Shown in pieces: positions 22,648 to 33,325 of a stretch of DNA of 64,000 bases. The notes beneath the pieces are model-generated. The model was not told where the DNA came from and did not search any database. It saw only the letters and a program-made list of their open reading frames with translations. The first letter of the stretch is position 1; every line of letters starts with the position of its first letter. This stretch comes from Cryphonectria parasitica EP155 (Eukaryota; Ascomycota; Sordariomycetes; Diaporthales; Cryphonectriaceae): the NCBI RefSeq assembly GCF_011745365.1, contig NW_024468910.1, positions 2,384,068-2,448,067 on the forward strand, written 5' to 3'. Position numbers and translations under genes: made by a program.

Positions 22648-23972
22648 ATGATGGACCACCGATCCAACCTCATGACGCCGTCGCCGCAGGTCAAGTCCGA
22701 GGACTACCTGGGTGAGGACGACATGATGCCCCTGTTTGATGACGGTGCGGACGACCACGCATCGGTGGACCCGTCGAATCTATTGTCCACCCCGGGTGAA
22801 CATTTCCGGGCCATGTCGCCCTCCGATGCGGGGACTCCGGCACCCGAGGGTACACCAGAGACATCCGACAAGAAGCCCACCAAGAAGAGAAAGTCATGGG
22901 GCCAGGTCCTCCCAGAGCCTAAGACAAACCTGCCTCCCAGGTACGTCAAACCCGCCCGCTTTTCAATGACAACTCTCAATCTTACTGACATGTATTTACA
23001 CAGAAAACGGGCCAAGACAGAAGATGAAAAGGAACAACGCCGAGTAGAGCGTGTTCTTCGAAACCGCCGGGCAGCCCAGTCATCCCGTGAGAGGAAGAGG
23101 CTGGAGACGGAAGCCCTGGCCACCCGGAACAAACAACTCGAGGACGCCTTGCTCGCCCTCACCCAACAGTATCAGGTGCTGGAGAAGGAGCTCAAGAAGG
23201 TTAAGCCTGAGCTGGGCGGCATCTCGACGTCCAGTGACTCCCACGTCACCCTCTCCCAGCCGCTCTTCTCGTACCCGGCGCCGGCACCCAAGGTGGCCGA
23301 GGTCGAGCAGCCGGCGCAGCAGGACATCTCCACGATGTCACAGCCGACCCTTGACCTGATCAACAGCCTCGTCAGGCAAGCCCAACAAGAGGCGGACGGA
23401 AACACCCCCAAGACCGTTAACCCGGCCACTATCTCACCCGCCCTCGCACCAATCGCCGAGGAGCCAGAGTCTGAACAGCCCGACGCTGTCACCCCCCTCG
23501 ACTCGGCCGTGCCCCTTCCTCCTCCTTCTCAAGCCGCCAACGTCACGGAGGCTGTTGTCGCCGACTCCACCACCCGTTCGACACAATACTCTGCAGCAGT
23601 ATTGTGTGACCTGCAGTGTCAACGGCTGGTGGAAACGACGACGACACTTTCTTTGACGGCGGTCTCGGAGCTGCAGAGCCTGGCTCTGCATTTTTCGACA
23701 ACCTTCTTCACATTCCTGACTTTGGCGATATCCCTTCGCCAGAGGCAAGCTCTATTGATTTCGATTATCAAGCTGGTGACCAACCATCCGACCTCGACTT
23801 CACCACCACGTGGGACGAGTACATGTCCAACCCTGCCGACAATGACGACAGCTACGGGTTCCTGCAAGCCCCTGCGTCTCCGGCTCCTGCGGAAGCTTCT
23901 AACCAGCAACCGACAGCTGGCGCGTCCTCTTCTGGATGCGACGCTCGAGGTATTGCGGTCGAGGCAAAGTAG
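22648..23972 (+). CDS. hacA: HacA/Hac1 unfolded-protein-response bZIP factor
   Basis: Active form: exons 22648-22940, 23004-23593 and 23614-23972, giving 413 aa. The first gap is an ordinary GT-AG intron; the second is a 20-nt unconventional intron cut by Ire1. The DNA-binding region, from KKRKSWGQVLPEPKTNLPP through KRAKTEDEKEQRR to RNRRAAQSSRERKR (about residues 75-130), followed by a leucine zipper, is diagnostic of HacA. After Ire1 splicing the frame shifts into an acidic tail (STAGGNDDDTFFDGGLGAAEP...) ending at 23972. The unspliced message instead stays open to 24201 and would give 496 aa with a basic, Arg-rich tail. HacA switches on ER chaperone and secretion genes in the nucleus. The start is MM, with an A at -3. 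Confidence 0.95.
23581..23621 (+). promoter_or_regulatory. Ire1 twin stem-loops for hacA splicing
   Basis: Stem 1 pairs 23581-23590 with 23598-23607 (10 bp) around the 7-nt loop CTGCAGC; stem 2 pairs 23607-23610 with 23618-23621 around CTGCAGT. Both loops fit the Ire1 consensus, with cuts after CTG, so bases 23594-23613 (20 nt) are excised and rejoined by tRNA ligase. The excision puts the acidic C-terminal frame in register. Confidence 0.93.
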
Positions 23973-24728
23973 GAGACAAGACGGGGTCGGCGCGCAGGCA
24001 TTCGGGTGTCAGTCAACGATCGCGGGAGACTTACCGTCTGACGAGCGTCTGATGTCACTGGCTGCCGCTATTCGACTTCTGGAGCGGAGGATTGAGATGA
24101 GGATTAGCAAGAGCGGCTCCCTCACGTCGGGGAGTTTAGGAGGTATTTCCAAGGCACGAAAAGGTGTTCGATGGCGTCAACAGGCTCAGAGTGAAAATTA
24201 AAAATGAAACTTTGAAATGTTATATGATTCCAAACAATATCTTTCTCTGGTCCCATTCGTTGTTTTATGTGCTATCTATCCATGTGTTATACACGTGTCC
24301 TAGGAGTATAGCGACAATAAGTGATCGCATGTGACTTGCCCCCTGCCAAGCCCCCTGAAGAGGCACGAGCATTTCGAGTAATACTTTCTTGCCACTGAGG
24401 ATACCTTTCTCAGTATGTGTAAGGGCCTATTTATTTCTGAGGCCAATTTGGGTATGAAGAAGGTAGTAATTGTACACACATAGGTATATAGATACGTCCA
24501 CTCATACTGCACCATCCATCAATATCTCGTAACAACCACCTGTATCCCTAGTATTCACGTCTTGCTTGTGTTGTCCTTGCTTCTGCTGCAGAGCTTTGTC
24601 GGGAGGAGGTGTAAATCATTACACATACTGCCTCCTACTCTGAATTGGCAACGAGCCCCCCTTCCGGCCCCTCACCTTCTCGACCGTTGTTGCGCCTTGT
24701 GTCCAGAGGGACCCAGCCATCTCCTTCA
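23973..24728. other. hacA 3' region, convergent with PEX16
   Basis: Holds the alternative reading frame of unspliced hacA to 24201, then 3' flanks of hacA and PEX16. No further gene. Confidence 0.6.
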
Positions 24729-26187
24729 TCATAAGTCACTGGTACTGAAATAATAATTCTCCCACAGATACTCATAATCCTCAAGTATCGTACCCACGAA
24801 GCCCGGCACGCGCCTCCTGACACCGCCCACCACGCCCTTGACGAGGTGCTCGTACGCGGCGCCGCGCATCAACCACCACCACATGGTCCGGCCGCGTCTG
24901 GCCCACTCCTCCTTCTCGAGGGCGGGCATGTTTCGGGGACTTCCGTCGCGGGCGCGGAGAGCGAGCTGGCGCGCAGCGAGCTGCACGGACAGGCCAACGA
25001 GCCAAGGGGTCCACGAGGCGCGCCGTCTGGACGGGTCGGTGCGGGCGAGGGCGAGGGCGTAGACGAGCGGGGCCAGGATGTAGAGGACCTCGGCGGTGGA
25101 CGCAGACCCGCGGAGGGTGTGCAGGAGCTTGGTGGCCGGCTTGATGTCGTCGGCCGTGAGGACGCGGGCCAGGAGGTACGAGGAGATGTCGCCGCGCGCA
25201 GGTAGGGACGGGAGCGTGAGGCCCGTCCTGGGCATGGACCATTCCTTTCGAGGGTTATGGGGTTGTCGGGCATCATCCACCACAGAATGGGGAGGCGGCG
25301 CATGACCGTTGGGCTGGGCCTGTATACCGTTGGCATTTCCATTCGCCTTGGCATTTCCATTCGCCTTGCCGTTCTCTGCGGCGTGCTCCTCCTCCTTGTC
25401 CTTCTCGTCGTCCTCCTCTCCCATCAGCTCCGCCAGCGCCTTGCCGTCGTCTTCTTCTGCCTCTTCCTCCATGTCGGGCACTCTCTCCCTCTCGGGTAGT
25501 GCAGGCGTCACCAGCGGGCGGGACCGTGTAATCTTCAGCAGGAGCAGCCTGCACAAGGCCTTGATGGCCTCGACCAACACGACGACACGCCAGCGGATGG
25601 CTTGCCCGCGGCGCTTGGCCCACATCTCCAGGAGGAGCTCTGTGTACTGCACGACCTGCAAGACGATGGCGACGCGGCGGTAGAGATCCGACTTGGCGGC
25701 CCAGAAGCGCGTGTATCGGGCATGGAGCGACCTCGCTAGATTGGACGAGGCGCTGGGCGTGACTGACGCGGACGGCGAAGGGGAGGAGGATGTTGTGGCA
25801 CGGAAGAGGAGGAGGTCGTGGTAGAGGGAGAGAAGCTGCACGCCCGAGTGGATGCCTTCTGTAGCGAGCTCGGCATCGCGAAAACGACCTAAGAGAGGGA
25901 GCGAGAAGGTGGTCAGGTCAAGTCAAGAGTATAATGTTGGATGGTCCATTTGAGAAGACCACAGCAGAGACCTGGAATGAATGCCACTCACCTGGTATGA
26001 TGTACGTAAGGGAGCGCAGCGCAGACTCCATCTGCGCAACCTGACTTGCATTCTTGGTGACAAAGTCATCGTACCTCGCCAGCCATTTTGGGGGCAGGGA
26101 GATGACGCTGCGTAGGTTTGGTGTTGTCAACACTGGTGACCGTCCCGTCTTGTTCTTGTTGTCCGTAGAATCTGCTGGCGACGCCAT
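24729..26187 (-). CDS. pex16: Peroxin-16 (peroxisomal membrane biogenesis)
   Basis: Minus-strand exons 26187-25992 and 25888-24729 give 451 aa. The junction produces SLTYIIPGRFRDAELATEGIHSGVQLLSLYHD in several pieces, the hallmark N-terminal region of Pex16. Further along are VLQVVQYTELLLEMWAKRR and a long acidic, low-complexity insert (residues ~200-275, EEEAEEDDGKALAELMGEEDDEKDKEEE region) typical of the larger fungal proteins. The C-terminal half (LLHTLRGSASTAEVLYILAPLVYALAL) is hydrophobic. Pex16 is a peroxisomal/ER membrane protein needed for membrane-protein import and, in filamentous fungi, for Woronin body formation. Convergent with hacA. Call firm. Confidence 0.93.
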
Positions 26188-27795
26188 GTTGGAAGCAGCA
26201 GGTTCAGGTCTTTTCAGACATTGGGCGTGAGGTTGAAAGCTGAGCTGCTGGCTAGGTGGTGAGGTGGTTGATTGAACCACCCAGTGCTGGTTTGGTTGGA
26301 GAGAACGGAGTGTGTAGCTTAGTTTCTGTTACTTGTCATTCGATTTAGCTTGTGAGAGAGAGTGTACACACTGATCAGCGGCGTCATGGCTCAGCTGAAC
26401 CTCGGTTGCGGGGGCTTCTCGAGTGTGTTGCATACAGTAACAATCCTATGTGGGGTCTACGCTTACTGTTGTTAGTCCCTCACTACTGGGTCCAGCACAA
26501 GGCTTCTCAGCGATTCCAGTGGCTGGCTGGCTACCGCTATTAGAAACTGCATACAGGTGTCGAGGCGCCTTTGTCAAATTGCCATCATCGTCACTGACTT
26601 TTCAGTCATATTTTGCATTCTTCATGAGGGAGTGTTGTGCACATTTAATGCCTGAATTATTTGGTTCTACCTGATAAGCTGTTGCACTGACAAGGAGAGT
26701 GGTCAGAGGAGTGTGGTTGTCATGAAAAGGACAAATGCTTGGCCTGGGTTCTTTTTCTTACACTGCACACTTCTTTCAGAAAATATATATATATATATTG
26801 TTATATTCACATCAATATTCAAATGCACCAGTCTGGTATCTCAGTTATAGTTGTAATGGGCGATATGACCTTTCAAGTTGCAAGAAAACCACAACCTGTA
26901 TGTGACACCTCGACAATGACAACGACAGAGCTCATAACGACCACCTGGGTAGATCCCTTGTGTTCCCAGGCCCACTCATCCGCCCGAATACTCATATGTC
27001 TGTTATAGCTCCAACAACTTTTGGCAGGGTAGCCGATTTCCTTCTCTAACCTGGGACACAACACCGGAAGCTGCATTATCCATGATCTCGACTTGTCTGC
27101 TGTACTACTGAGGAAGCGCTTGGAGGCCAGCCCGGACACACCACTCTGATCAAAGCGGCGTCAGTGGTCTTAATGTTGATATCTTAGACTTTGCCTATAA
27201 ATAGGGCTGCTGAGTTGGTGGTCATGGTGGTATGCCCAGAGGCGAACTCATGTGTGATGTAGATTGACTCGCCTTGCCAATGCACTGCTGTATCCAAGCT
27301 GGGATCATCAGGTGGTCGAGCAACTGTCTGAATTACTCATCGCAGCAGCAATCACTGTTTGAGTTGAGATCCTCGACACTATCATCTGCCCATCATCCTC
27401 TCTTGTCACCACGATGTTCACACTTTATGGGCCAACATTGCGAGGGAAGCACATTGGGAAAGAATAGAATGATCAGGGTATAAAATTGCACAAACTCGCT
27501 CTCCCTTTGAGTGATTGCTAACCAATGGCTACATCATGCATCGTGTAATTCAAGGTTCTTTTTGGGGTATTGCCGCTGTATCTTATATCTTGAAAATCAA
27601 CTGTTGTCCCCCTTCATGTCCGGAATCAGAAGAGCGAAGGAACTGAAAAAAAGGCCGGAGGAAAAAGGGGTGGGGGTATTCAAAAAGTACTACCTCACTC
27701 CTTGCACTCATCATGTTCATCTCATCCTTCTCATATCTTCTCCCCCACTTCATGAGATCATATCATCTCATTTTCGTCCTCCTCCTTCTTTATTT
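26188..27795. other. Gene-free, fairly AT-rich region
   Basis: Only short frames without domains. A small (AT)n run is at about 26782-26799. The minus-strand promoter of PEX16 must be at the left end. Confidence 0.5.
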
Positions 27796-29199
27796 TCATT
27801 GAGAAGGCTCCGTGGTGTAAGTCGCCACGCCAGGTTTGAACTCGTCACTGACTTCCAGCTGCTCATCTGTTATCAGGGGTTCGTTCGCAACAGAGCCCTC
27901 TACCGAGGTAGACGCGGTGCTCGCATGCGGGCCATGGCTTACAACTCGGTGGTGTTCAGTAGATGTGGCTTGGTCGCCCTCTCCACTGACTGCTGCCGGA
28001 GTGGCGGTATCCTCGCTGTCGTCGAGACGACGAGGGACAATCGGGGCTTCGGCTGCAGCGCTGTGCTCTTCAGTCAAAAGAGCCTCAGTCTCGTCCTCCT
28101 CCTCCTCCTCCTCCTCCTCCTCGGCGGGTTCCTTTGCTCCTTCCCCCTCAATCCCACCTGTCGAGAATGCATGGGAGGAGTCGTGGTCGGCTTCTTGGCT
28201 CTGCGCCGACTCCTCGTGGCTATCGACCACCTCATCTCCTGTCTCTTGGTGTTCTTCGCTGATGGTCGGCAGGGATGGGTCCTCCACTGGAACTGGCGGG
28301 GGCTCAGTCGGTAGTGTCTGCTGGGCACCTGCTGGAGGTTCCTCGCTGATGGTCGCAAGCGGCTCCACTGGCGACTCCCTCACCGGTGGGAGGACCCCTT
28401 CTGCTACAGCTTCACTGGGTGGGGGCGCCGAGACGACGGCCTGCTCAGCTGGCTCCGAGCTTTCCTCCTCTGCCTGCACGGGAACCGGCTGGGACTCATG
28501 TCCAGCCGGCTCAGTCCTCTCCTCCTCGACCTGCTCGCCAAAGCCAGTCCCAACCTGCTTGGGGGGTTCATTCTGTACTGTCTCCTGGCTGTCATGGTGG
28601 GCGGGATCGTCGACCACTGCCGAATCTGATGTGAGGGCCGGATAACTCGACACTGAGGGTTGTGCTGCTAAAGTCTCCTGAGCTTCAGGCGCTGGCGTGT
28701 CCCTGAGACTAGTCTCGCCAATGTGAGCCTCTTCTGCTGGCTCAGGTGTGGGCTCTTGTGCGTCTTCCGCGACGACACTGGCACTGGCAGGCTCTACTTC
28801 ATTCGTCACGCCCACATCTTCCCTGCTGGGGGGTTCGCCTGTGACGCCCACGGTCTCAGCCAGGGGAGCACTGGTCTCAGCAGCGACCTTTTCAGTCTTG
28901 GGCAACCCCCCGGCAGCATCATCAACCACCACCTTCGCAGGCACCTCTTCATTTACTTTTGCTTCGTTCTCCTCGTGGTGAGCAGGAGGAATGGCCAGCA
29001 GCTCCTCGTCCGGCTTGGAATAGACGCCGTTGAAGACGGGCAATGTAACGGTGGTCTGCTGTGAAGGAAGGCCCAATAGCGACACATGCGCGCCGACGCC
29101 TCCGTCGGTGCCGAGGTCCGGGTTCAGCTTCGGATTTAGGCTCCATGGCCTTGGGTGTTTCTTCGTGGGCCTCACGCTGCCCCTAAAGAACGGGCTCAT
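27796..29199 (-). CDS. Acidic, intrinsically disordered hypothetical protein
   Basis: A single-exon frame of 467 aa, starting at the ATG at 29199 and ending at 27796. The first ~60 residues look folded or at least conserved-like (PRPWSLNPKLNPDLG, VGAHVSLLGLPSQQTTVTLPVF); the rest is Glu/Pro/Ala/Ser rich with short SEEP-, EPxxE- and EEEEE-type runs and no membrane segment. I do not recognise a domain or function. The long open frame with a strong coding bias, and an N-terminus distinct from the repetitive body, support it as real. The antisense frame at 27836-28645 is a Ser-rich mirror of this sequence and not a gene. Confidence 0.7.
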   Translation of the reverse strand: MSPFFRGSVRPTKKHPRPWSLNPKLNPDLGTDGGVGAHVSLLGLPSQQTTVTLPVFNGVYSKPDEELLAIPPAHHEENEAKVNEEVPAKVVVDDAAGGLPKTEKVAAETSAPLAETVGVTGEPPSREDVGVTNEVEPASASVVAEDAQEPTPEPAEEAHIGETSLRDTPAPEAQETLAAQPSVSSYPALTSDSAVVDDPAHHDSQETVQNEPPKQVGTGFGEQVEEERTEPAGHESQPVPVQAEEESSEPAEQAVVSAPPPSEAVAEGVLPPVRESPVEPLATISEEPPAGAQQTLPTEPPPVPVEDPSLPTISEEHQETGDEVVDSHEESAQSQEADHDSSHAFSTGGIEGEGAKEPAEEEEEEEEEDETEALLTEEHSAAAEAPIVPRRLDDSEDTATPAAVSGEGDQATSTEHHRVVSHGPHASTASTSVEGSVANEPLITDEQLEVSDEFKPGVATYTTEPSQ

Positions 29200-30601
29200 G
29201 ATTGTTGCTGTTGGTCTCTCTTTCTTGTTTGAATGTTCTCTTTATTTCTTTTTCCCTCATATGAAGGCCGAGGTTTGGTTTACGCCTGTGTCTTCAATAA
29301 GGGTGGCAATAGTGCGTGTACACAGATTTTGTGTGTGAGAAGGAAAAATCAAGTGAGAATTGCTGCCGGATCCGGGGAGGAAGAAGAGTGGATGGGATGG
29401 ATGGTGGGGGGCTGGGGACATCGATGATATGCGCTTGAGAGACGAGACGGCGACCATCGAAGTGACATGTCTCTCCCTGCTTCTTGTTTGGGGGGGGGGG
29501 GGAGCTTTGGGTCTAAGTATGTCAACGTTAGTCGCCGTTACCTGTGCCTTGCTTTTGCTGTTCCCTGCGGGGTTCCGGGACGGATGGATCCGACACAACC
29601 AGAGAGAAGAAGAGGTGGACGGAATCTTGTGGCAAAGGCGTCAAGGGCGCCAAAGGCAGGCGTTCATCGGTGTGTGTATAAGCCACTGCAGTAGTACGAC
29701 GTAGCATTGTAAGTAGCACCGATTGGGGCTCCCTGGCAGGCCTAACTTAATGCAGGTCAAGGCCAGGTTTTTGGTTGATAGGGACGATGGGGTCCGCCAG
29801 CCATGGACATTGGAAATTTGGTTGGCGATCCCTCCAAAGATCATGCCATGTTCCTCTCTGCCTATAATGTGCAAAAGATTGGTGCTGCTTTTACTACACA
29901 ACAGTTGATGACACCCCTGTATTTGTTTATCGACAGCGGCAACTTGATCAATTGGCATGATTCATGACAATGAGCCTGGAGGGGTACTTACTTATACTCA
30001 TAATTATCTCTCCGACAGACAGACTCGCTGATCAGCTGGTCACGGCTCACTGATGACAGCTTGTTGCTAGCAACAACCTTCTCCTTGATATTCCTTTGCA
30101 TAAGAGATGATGGCTGTGAGGGTAGTATTTTCAGCAGTCTGCAATGCAATGATACACTGCAGCATAAAAGACAGACCAGGGGCGGACCAGGGCCAGGGCT
30201 GTATGGGCGTGTGGGTAGGTATTTTTGAAAAAAGCGCTGCTGTGTCTGTATTACTCCATAATGATTACACCCTTAACCTATCAAAGAATGAGCCAGTGAC
30301 GCCACAAGATGATGTTCTGGTACAGCGCTCAGCTGGTAGTATCTTGAGTGTGAGCATATTGCTTCGAAAGGAGTCCAAGTAAGCCGATTTTTCTTTTTGT
30401 CATGCCTTTACCCTTCCCAAACCTGCCGCCCACCAACAAGAAAAGGGGCCAATGTTCATACCGCTCAGGTTCGTTCACTCGCTGAGAAAGTACAGATATC
30501 CGCTGTAATATCCGTCGGCGGTTCCTCGTGGCCGTTGTTCAGCTCGATAATCGACTATCCAGCACCATTTCAAGACCCCAGCCTGTTCAACTGCTGGCTA
30601 C
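29200..30601. other. Gene-free region with G-run
   Basis: Upstream region of the acidic protein gene, with a G13 run at 29490-29502. No gene recognised. Confidence 0.5.
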
Positions 30602-31684
30602 TCACTTGGCAATAGTCGCACAAGGACCCGGTCCGCCAACGTGGCTTGCGTTATCGCCCTGTTGGCTGAACTGCACGCCCGTGTACCCCAAAGGACAGGC
30701 CGTATCATTCCTCGTGCCAGCCCAGCCGTCGATCACAGCACAGGCTGCCACAGTCGACCCCGAGGCTCCAGGTATAAACGACCAGCCATCGCAGCCTTTC
30801 CGTGTGTTCTCGTAACAAGCCAGACAGCAGCTCGCCGCATCAGTTGCCCCGGGATACTGGACATCCCAGTTGCCCATAACGCCGGCGATCCCCATCCAGC
30901 TCACCTTTGTGACGAAATTAGAGGCTACGCAGCCACTAGGTGTCGCTGTCTGTAAGGCTAGGTTAGTATCATGTTGTTGCTATACAAAGAAAGGGGAGGG
31001 GGGAGAGGGGGGCATAGAAAGGAACAGCACCTGCGCAGAAGAAGAGATGAGGGAAGCAGAGGACACAACGGAGGTGGTAAAAGTCCTTGTGTCAGCCAGA
31101 GGAGGGGGCGCTGCGATACTCACCGGAGAACTATCGGCCGACGTCGTCGTGCTGCCCAAGGTCGAGGTGACCCGTGTGGACGGGGCTGGGGTGGACGTGG
31201 AGCTTTTACTAGGAGAGAAACGCACAGTCAATCACCAGCCTCCGAGGAAACAGAGGTTATTCGTGGGCCAGACAAACACTCACTTCGGGCTGCCTCCACC
31301 TGAGCCTTTCTGGCGGTTCATCATTACCACGCCGACGGTGACTCCCGTGAGGACGATGACAACCAGGACCAGACTTGCTATCACCCAGCTCTTATGTCTT
31401 GCGATCCAGGATCGATCAGGCTCAGCGTACACAACGGTCGCGCTGCGTCGATCGCCCATATCGGGTTGTATAACCGGACGAACAGACCGGGAGGATGTGT
31501 CGTCCGTGCAGTCGACCTGCTCGAGGTTCACAGGCTCTGGTGCGCAGTCATGGTCGACTGCGACCTCGGGCATGGGGTTGATCTGATTCTCGACATACTG
31601 CGACCATCGGGCCTCTCGAGGGCCCTGCTGCTGCTGCTCGTGGTCGCCATTGGCTTGCTGCTGGCTGTTTGGGTCGCTGGCCAT
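30602..31684 (-). CDS. Single-pass membrane protein with Cys-rich exterior
   Basis: Minus-strand exons 31684-31284, 31208-31124 and 30949-30602 give 277 aa. The N-terminal ~100 residues are polar (Gln/Glu rich, MASDPNSQQQ...), followed by one transmembrane helix, SWVIASLVLVVIVLTGVTVGVVMM (in two parts around residues 108-131), then a Ser/Thr/Pro linker (STSTPAPSTRVTSTL) and a C-terminal domain with six cysteines (GCVASNF, ASCCLACYENTRKGCDGW, VAACAVIDG, DTACPLGYTG). The arrangement suggests a type II-like surface or secretory-pathway protein with a disulfide-bonded extracellular domain. Function unknown. A possible extra intron starting at 30904 (GTGAGC) cannot be excluded, because that stretch also reads open in frame. 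Confidence 0.65.
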
Positions 31685-32743
31685 CTTGGCGATGGGAAAC
31701 GGAAAAAAGTCGACAACGATGGGTAGTTCGCAGAGGCTTTTTGGAGGGGTAGGCGTGTTTTTCGTCAATGCTGAAGTCGCCGCAGTGACAGCTTCAACAA
31801 TGTTGACTAACAGTGCGACATCAAGACTATGACAGGTGCAACAGAACGAAAGGGGGATCTGTGTAGGCTCAAAAGCGAGATATGTGAGTACCACCCCTTC
31901 CCAGCAAGTACAGTATGAATGCGCGCGGTCTGTGCTGTGAACGACCTACCGTGGCTGTAACAGGCTCGGGCGTATCTTGTACCGCGTCTGCTGTGGCCCT
32001 TGCAAGTTTTTTTTCTGGTTACCTCGGTGCTTCGTCAATGAAACGAGTGAAAGGAAGGCAGAGAGACGATGTCTGTGTTATCAATGTTCCGTGGCTTGTG
32101 CGAGGGCAAGCAAACAATCGAAACCCTTAATGCGTGTGCGGCCACATGGACAGCCAGTCAAAACGCAAGTATGCAGGCACCCTCAGGCTGACTCACAAAT
32201 TTTGGCAATGGCTGTCTGTTCTTTTTCCTTTCATGGAAACTCCTTCAAGAAAATCGCGACTTCCACGATTCGCAAAGGACCCTAACAGGGCAGGCATAGA
32301 CAGTTGCCAGCCGTTCCTGCGCTGCCTCAGTGGAAGGGCGCCAGACCTAAGAGCTCTGGAGGGTTGAGGTAGAGTGCACAGTCAAATGAAGCTTTTCTAC
32401 GCTGTTTTCAAATGCACTATGGTTCCCAGAATTATCACATGCAGTGACCGCCTGCACTGGGAAGATCCAATTCAGACTCAGGCCCTGGTGAACACCACTG
32501 TGGAGAATCACTTCAAGTAACATGACAACAATCATGACCAATCCTCCCCAGAGTAAACCAACCTGGAATGTATTCACAATCAAAGTAAATGAGAAGGACA
32601 AGGTTCTCGTAAACAATGTATAGACTGGACTCTGCAGTGATGTTTTTAGCTCATTTCATCATGTGTTTATTTCAGATACTCATGATTCTAATCCCTGTTT
32701 GGGTAATTAAGATTGATTGTGTACTGTGGGATTAACCGCCGAA
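31685..32743. other. Gene-free region
   Basis: Left part is the upstream region of the membrane-protein gene; the right part becomes AT-rich. No gene seen. Confidence 0.5.
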
Positions 32744-33325
32744 TCATGTACGCTCACCAATAAATATGTAGAGGTTATAAAGTCCTGGTGGGCTATTCTG
32801 CGCATGTGAAAGTACAGGAGGGGTCTCTTCGATTAGGAATGAGATGACCCGCCTTCCCCTAAGTTCAGCATACTCTCTCAACATCTTCTTAGCACCTTGG
32901 CCGAAAGGAGTCTTTCTGAGAAGGTCATTGAATGCTCGGCGTCGGGAAGAACTTGATTCAGTTGCTGTTATAGAGACAGGGAGTCCATCCACAGAATAGT
33001 TATCGAAGATCCGCTCCAGTATAGGCAATGTTGCATACTCCATTACTGTATCATACTTGATGACTTTTAGATTGTTAATGCTCTGTCCAGCCTTGTACCT
33101 CCAAAAGCTCATGATCATGTCTCGTAGCTTCAAGGCTCTCCCCTGGTCTCGATGGTTCAGTGCTTCATGAACTGTCACTGTGCCACTGTCAATGTCAGCG
33201 CCTAGAATGGCAATCAAGGTGCTGAAGGAGAGACCAGGTATGCTTATGTGGCCTCTGGGATTTTCAGAGTTAGTCGGTCGGTACTCGTAACCGAGGTCCT
33301 CTACTGGTCGAATGGTCTTGGGCAT
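32744..33325 (-). CDS. Orphan hypothetical protein, 193 aa
   Basis: A clean ATG-to-stop frame from 33325 to 32744 with no intron. The product has mixed alpha/beta composition (PGLSFSTLIAILGADIDSG, KLRDMIMSFWRYKAGQS, TPFGQGAKKMLREYAELRGR), no signal peptide, no transmembrane helix and no domain I recognise. It lies alone in an AT-rich, gene-poor stretch, where a 580-bp frame is unlikely by chance. It might be a lineage-specific gene or the remains of a longer one. Confidence 0.5.
   Translation of the reverse strand: MPKTIRPVEDLGYEYRPTNSENPRGHISIPGLSFSTLIAILGADIDSGTVTVHEALNHRDQGRALKLRDMIMSFWRYKAGQSINNLKVIKYDTVMEYATLPILERIFDNYSVDGLPVSITATESSSSRRRAFNDLLRKTPFGQGAKKMLREYAELRGRRVISFLIEETPPVLSHAQNSPPGLYNLYIFIGERT

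Noticed and set aside
22648..24201. hacA as one uninterrupted 517-aa frame
   Set aside because: It reads through a good GT-AG intron (22941-23003) and the 20-nt Ire1 intron; only removing both gives the conserved KRAKTEDEKEQRR junction and the acidic C-terminus.
24781..25360. Overlapping frames on both strands inside PEX16
   Set aside because: GC-rich coding sequence opens shadow frames; the Pex16 frame is conserved and fully explains the region.
27836..28645. Plus-strand 269-aa Ser-rich frame
   Set aside because: It is the exact antisense of the acidic, Glu/Ser-rich protein gene and shows the mirror low-complexity composition.
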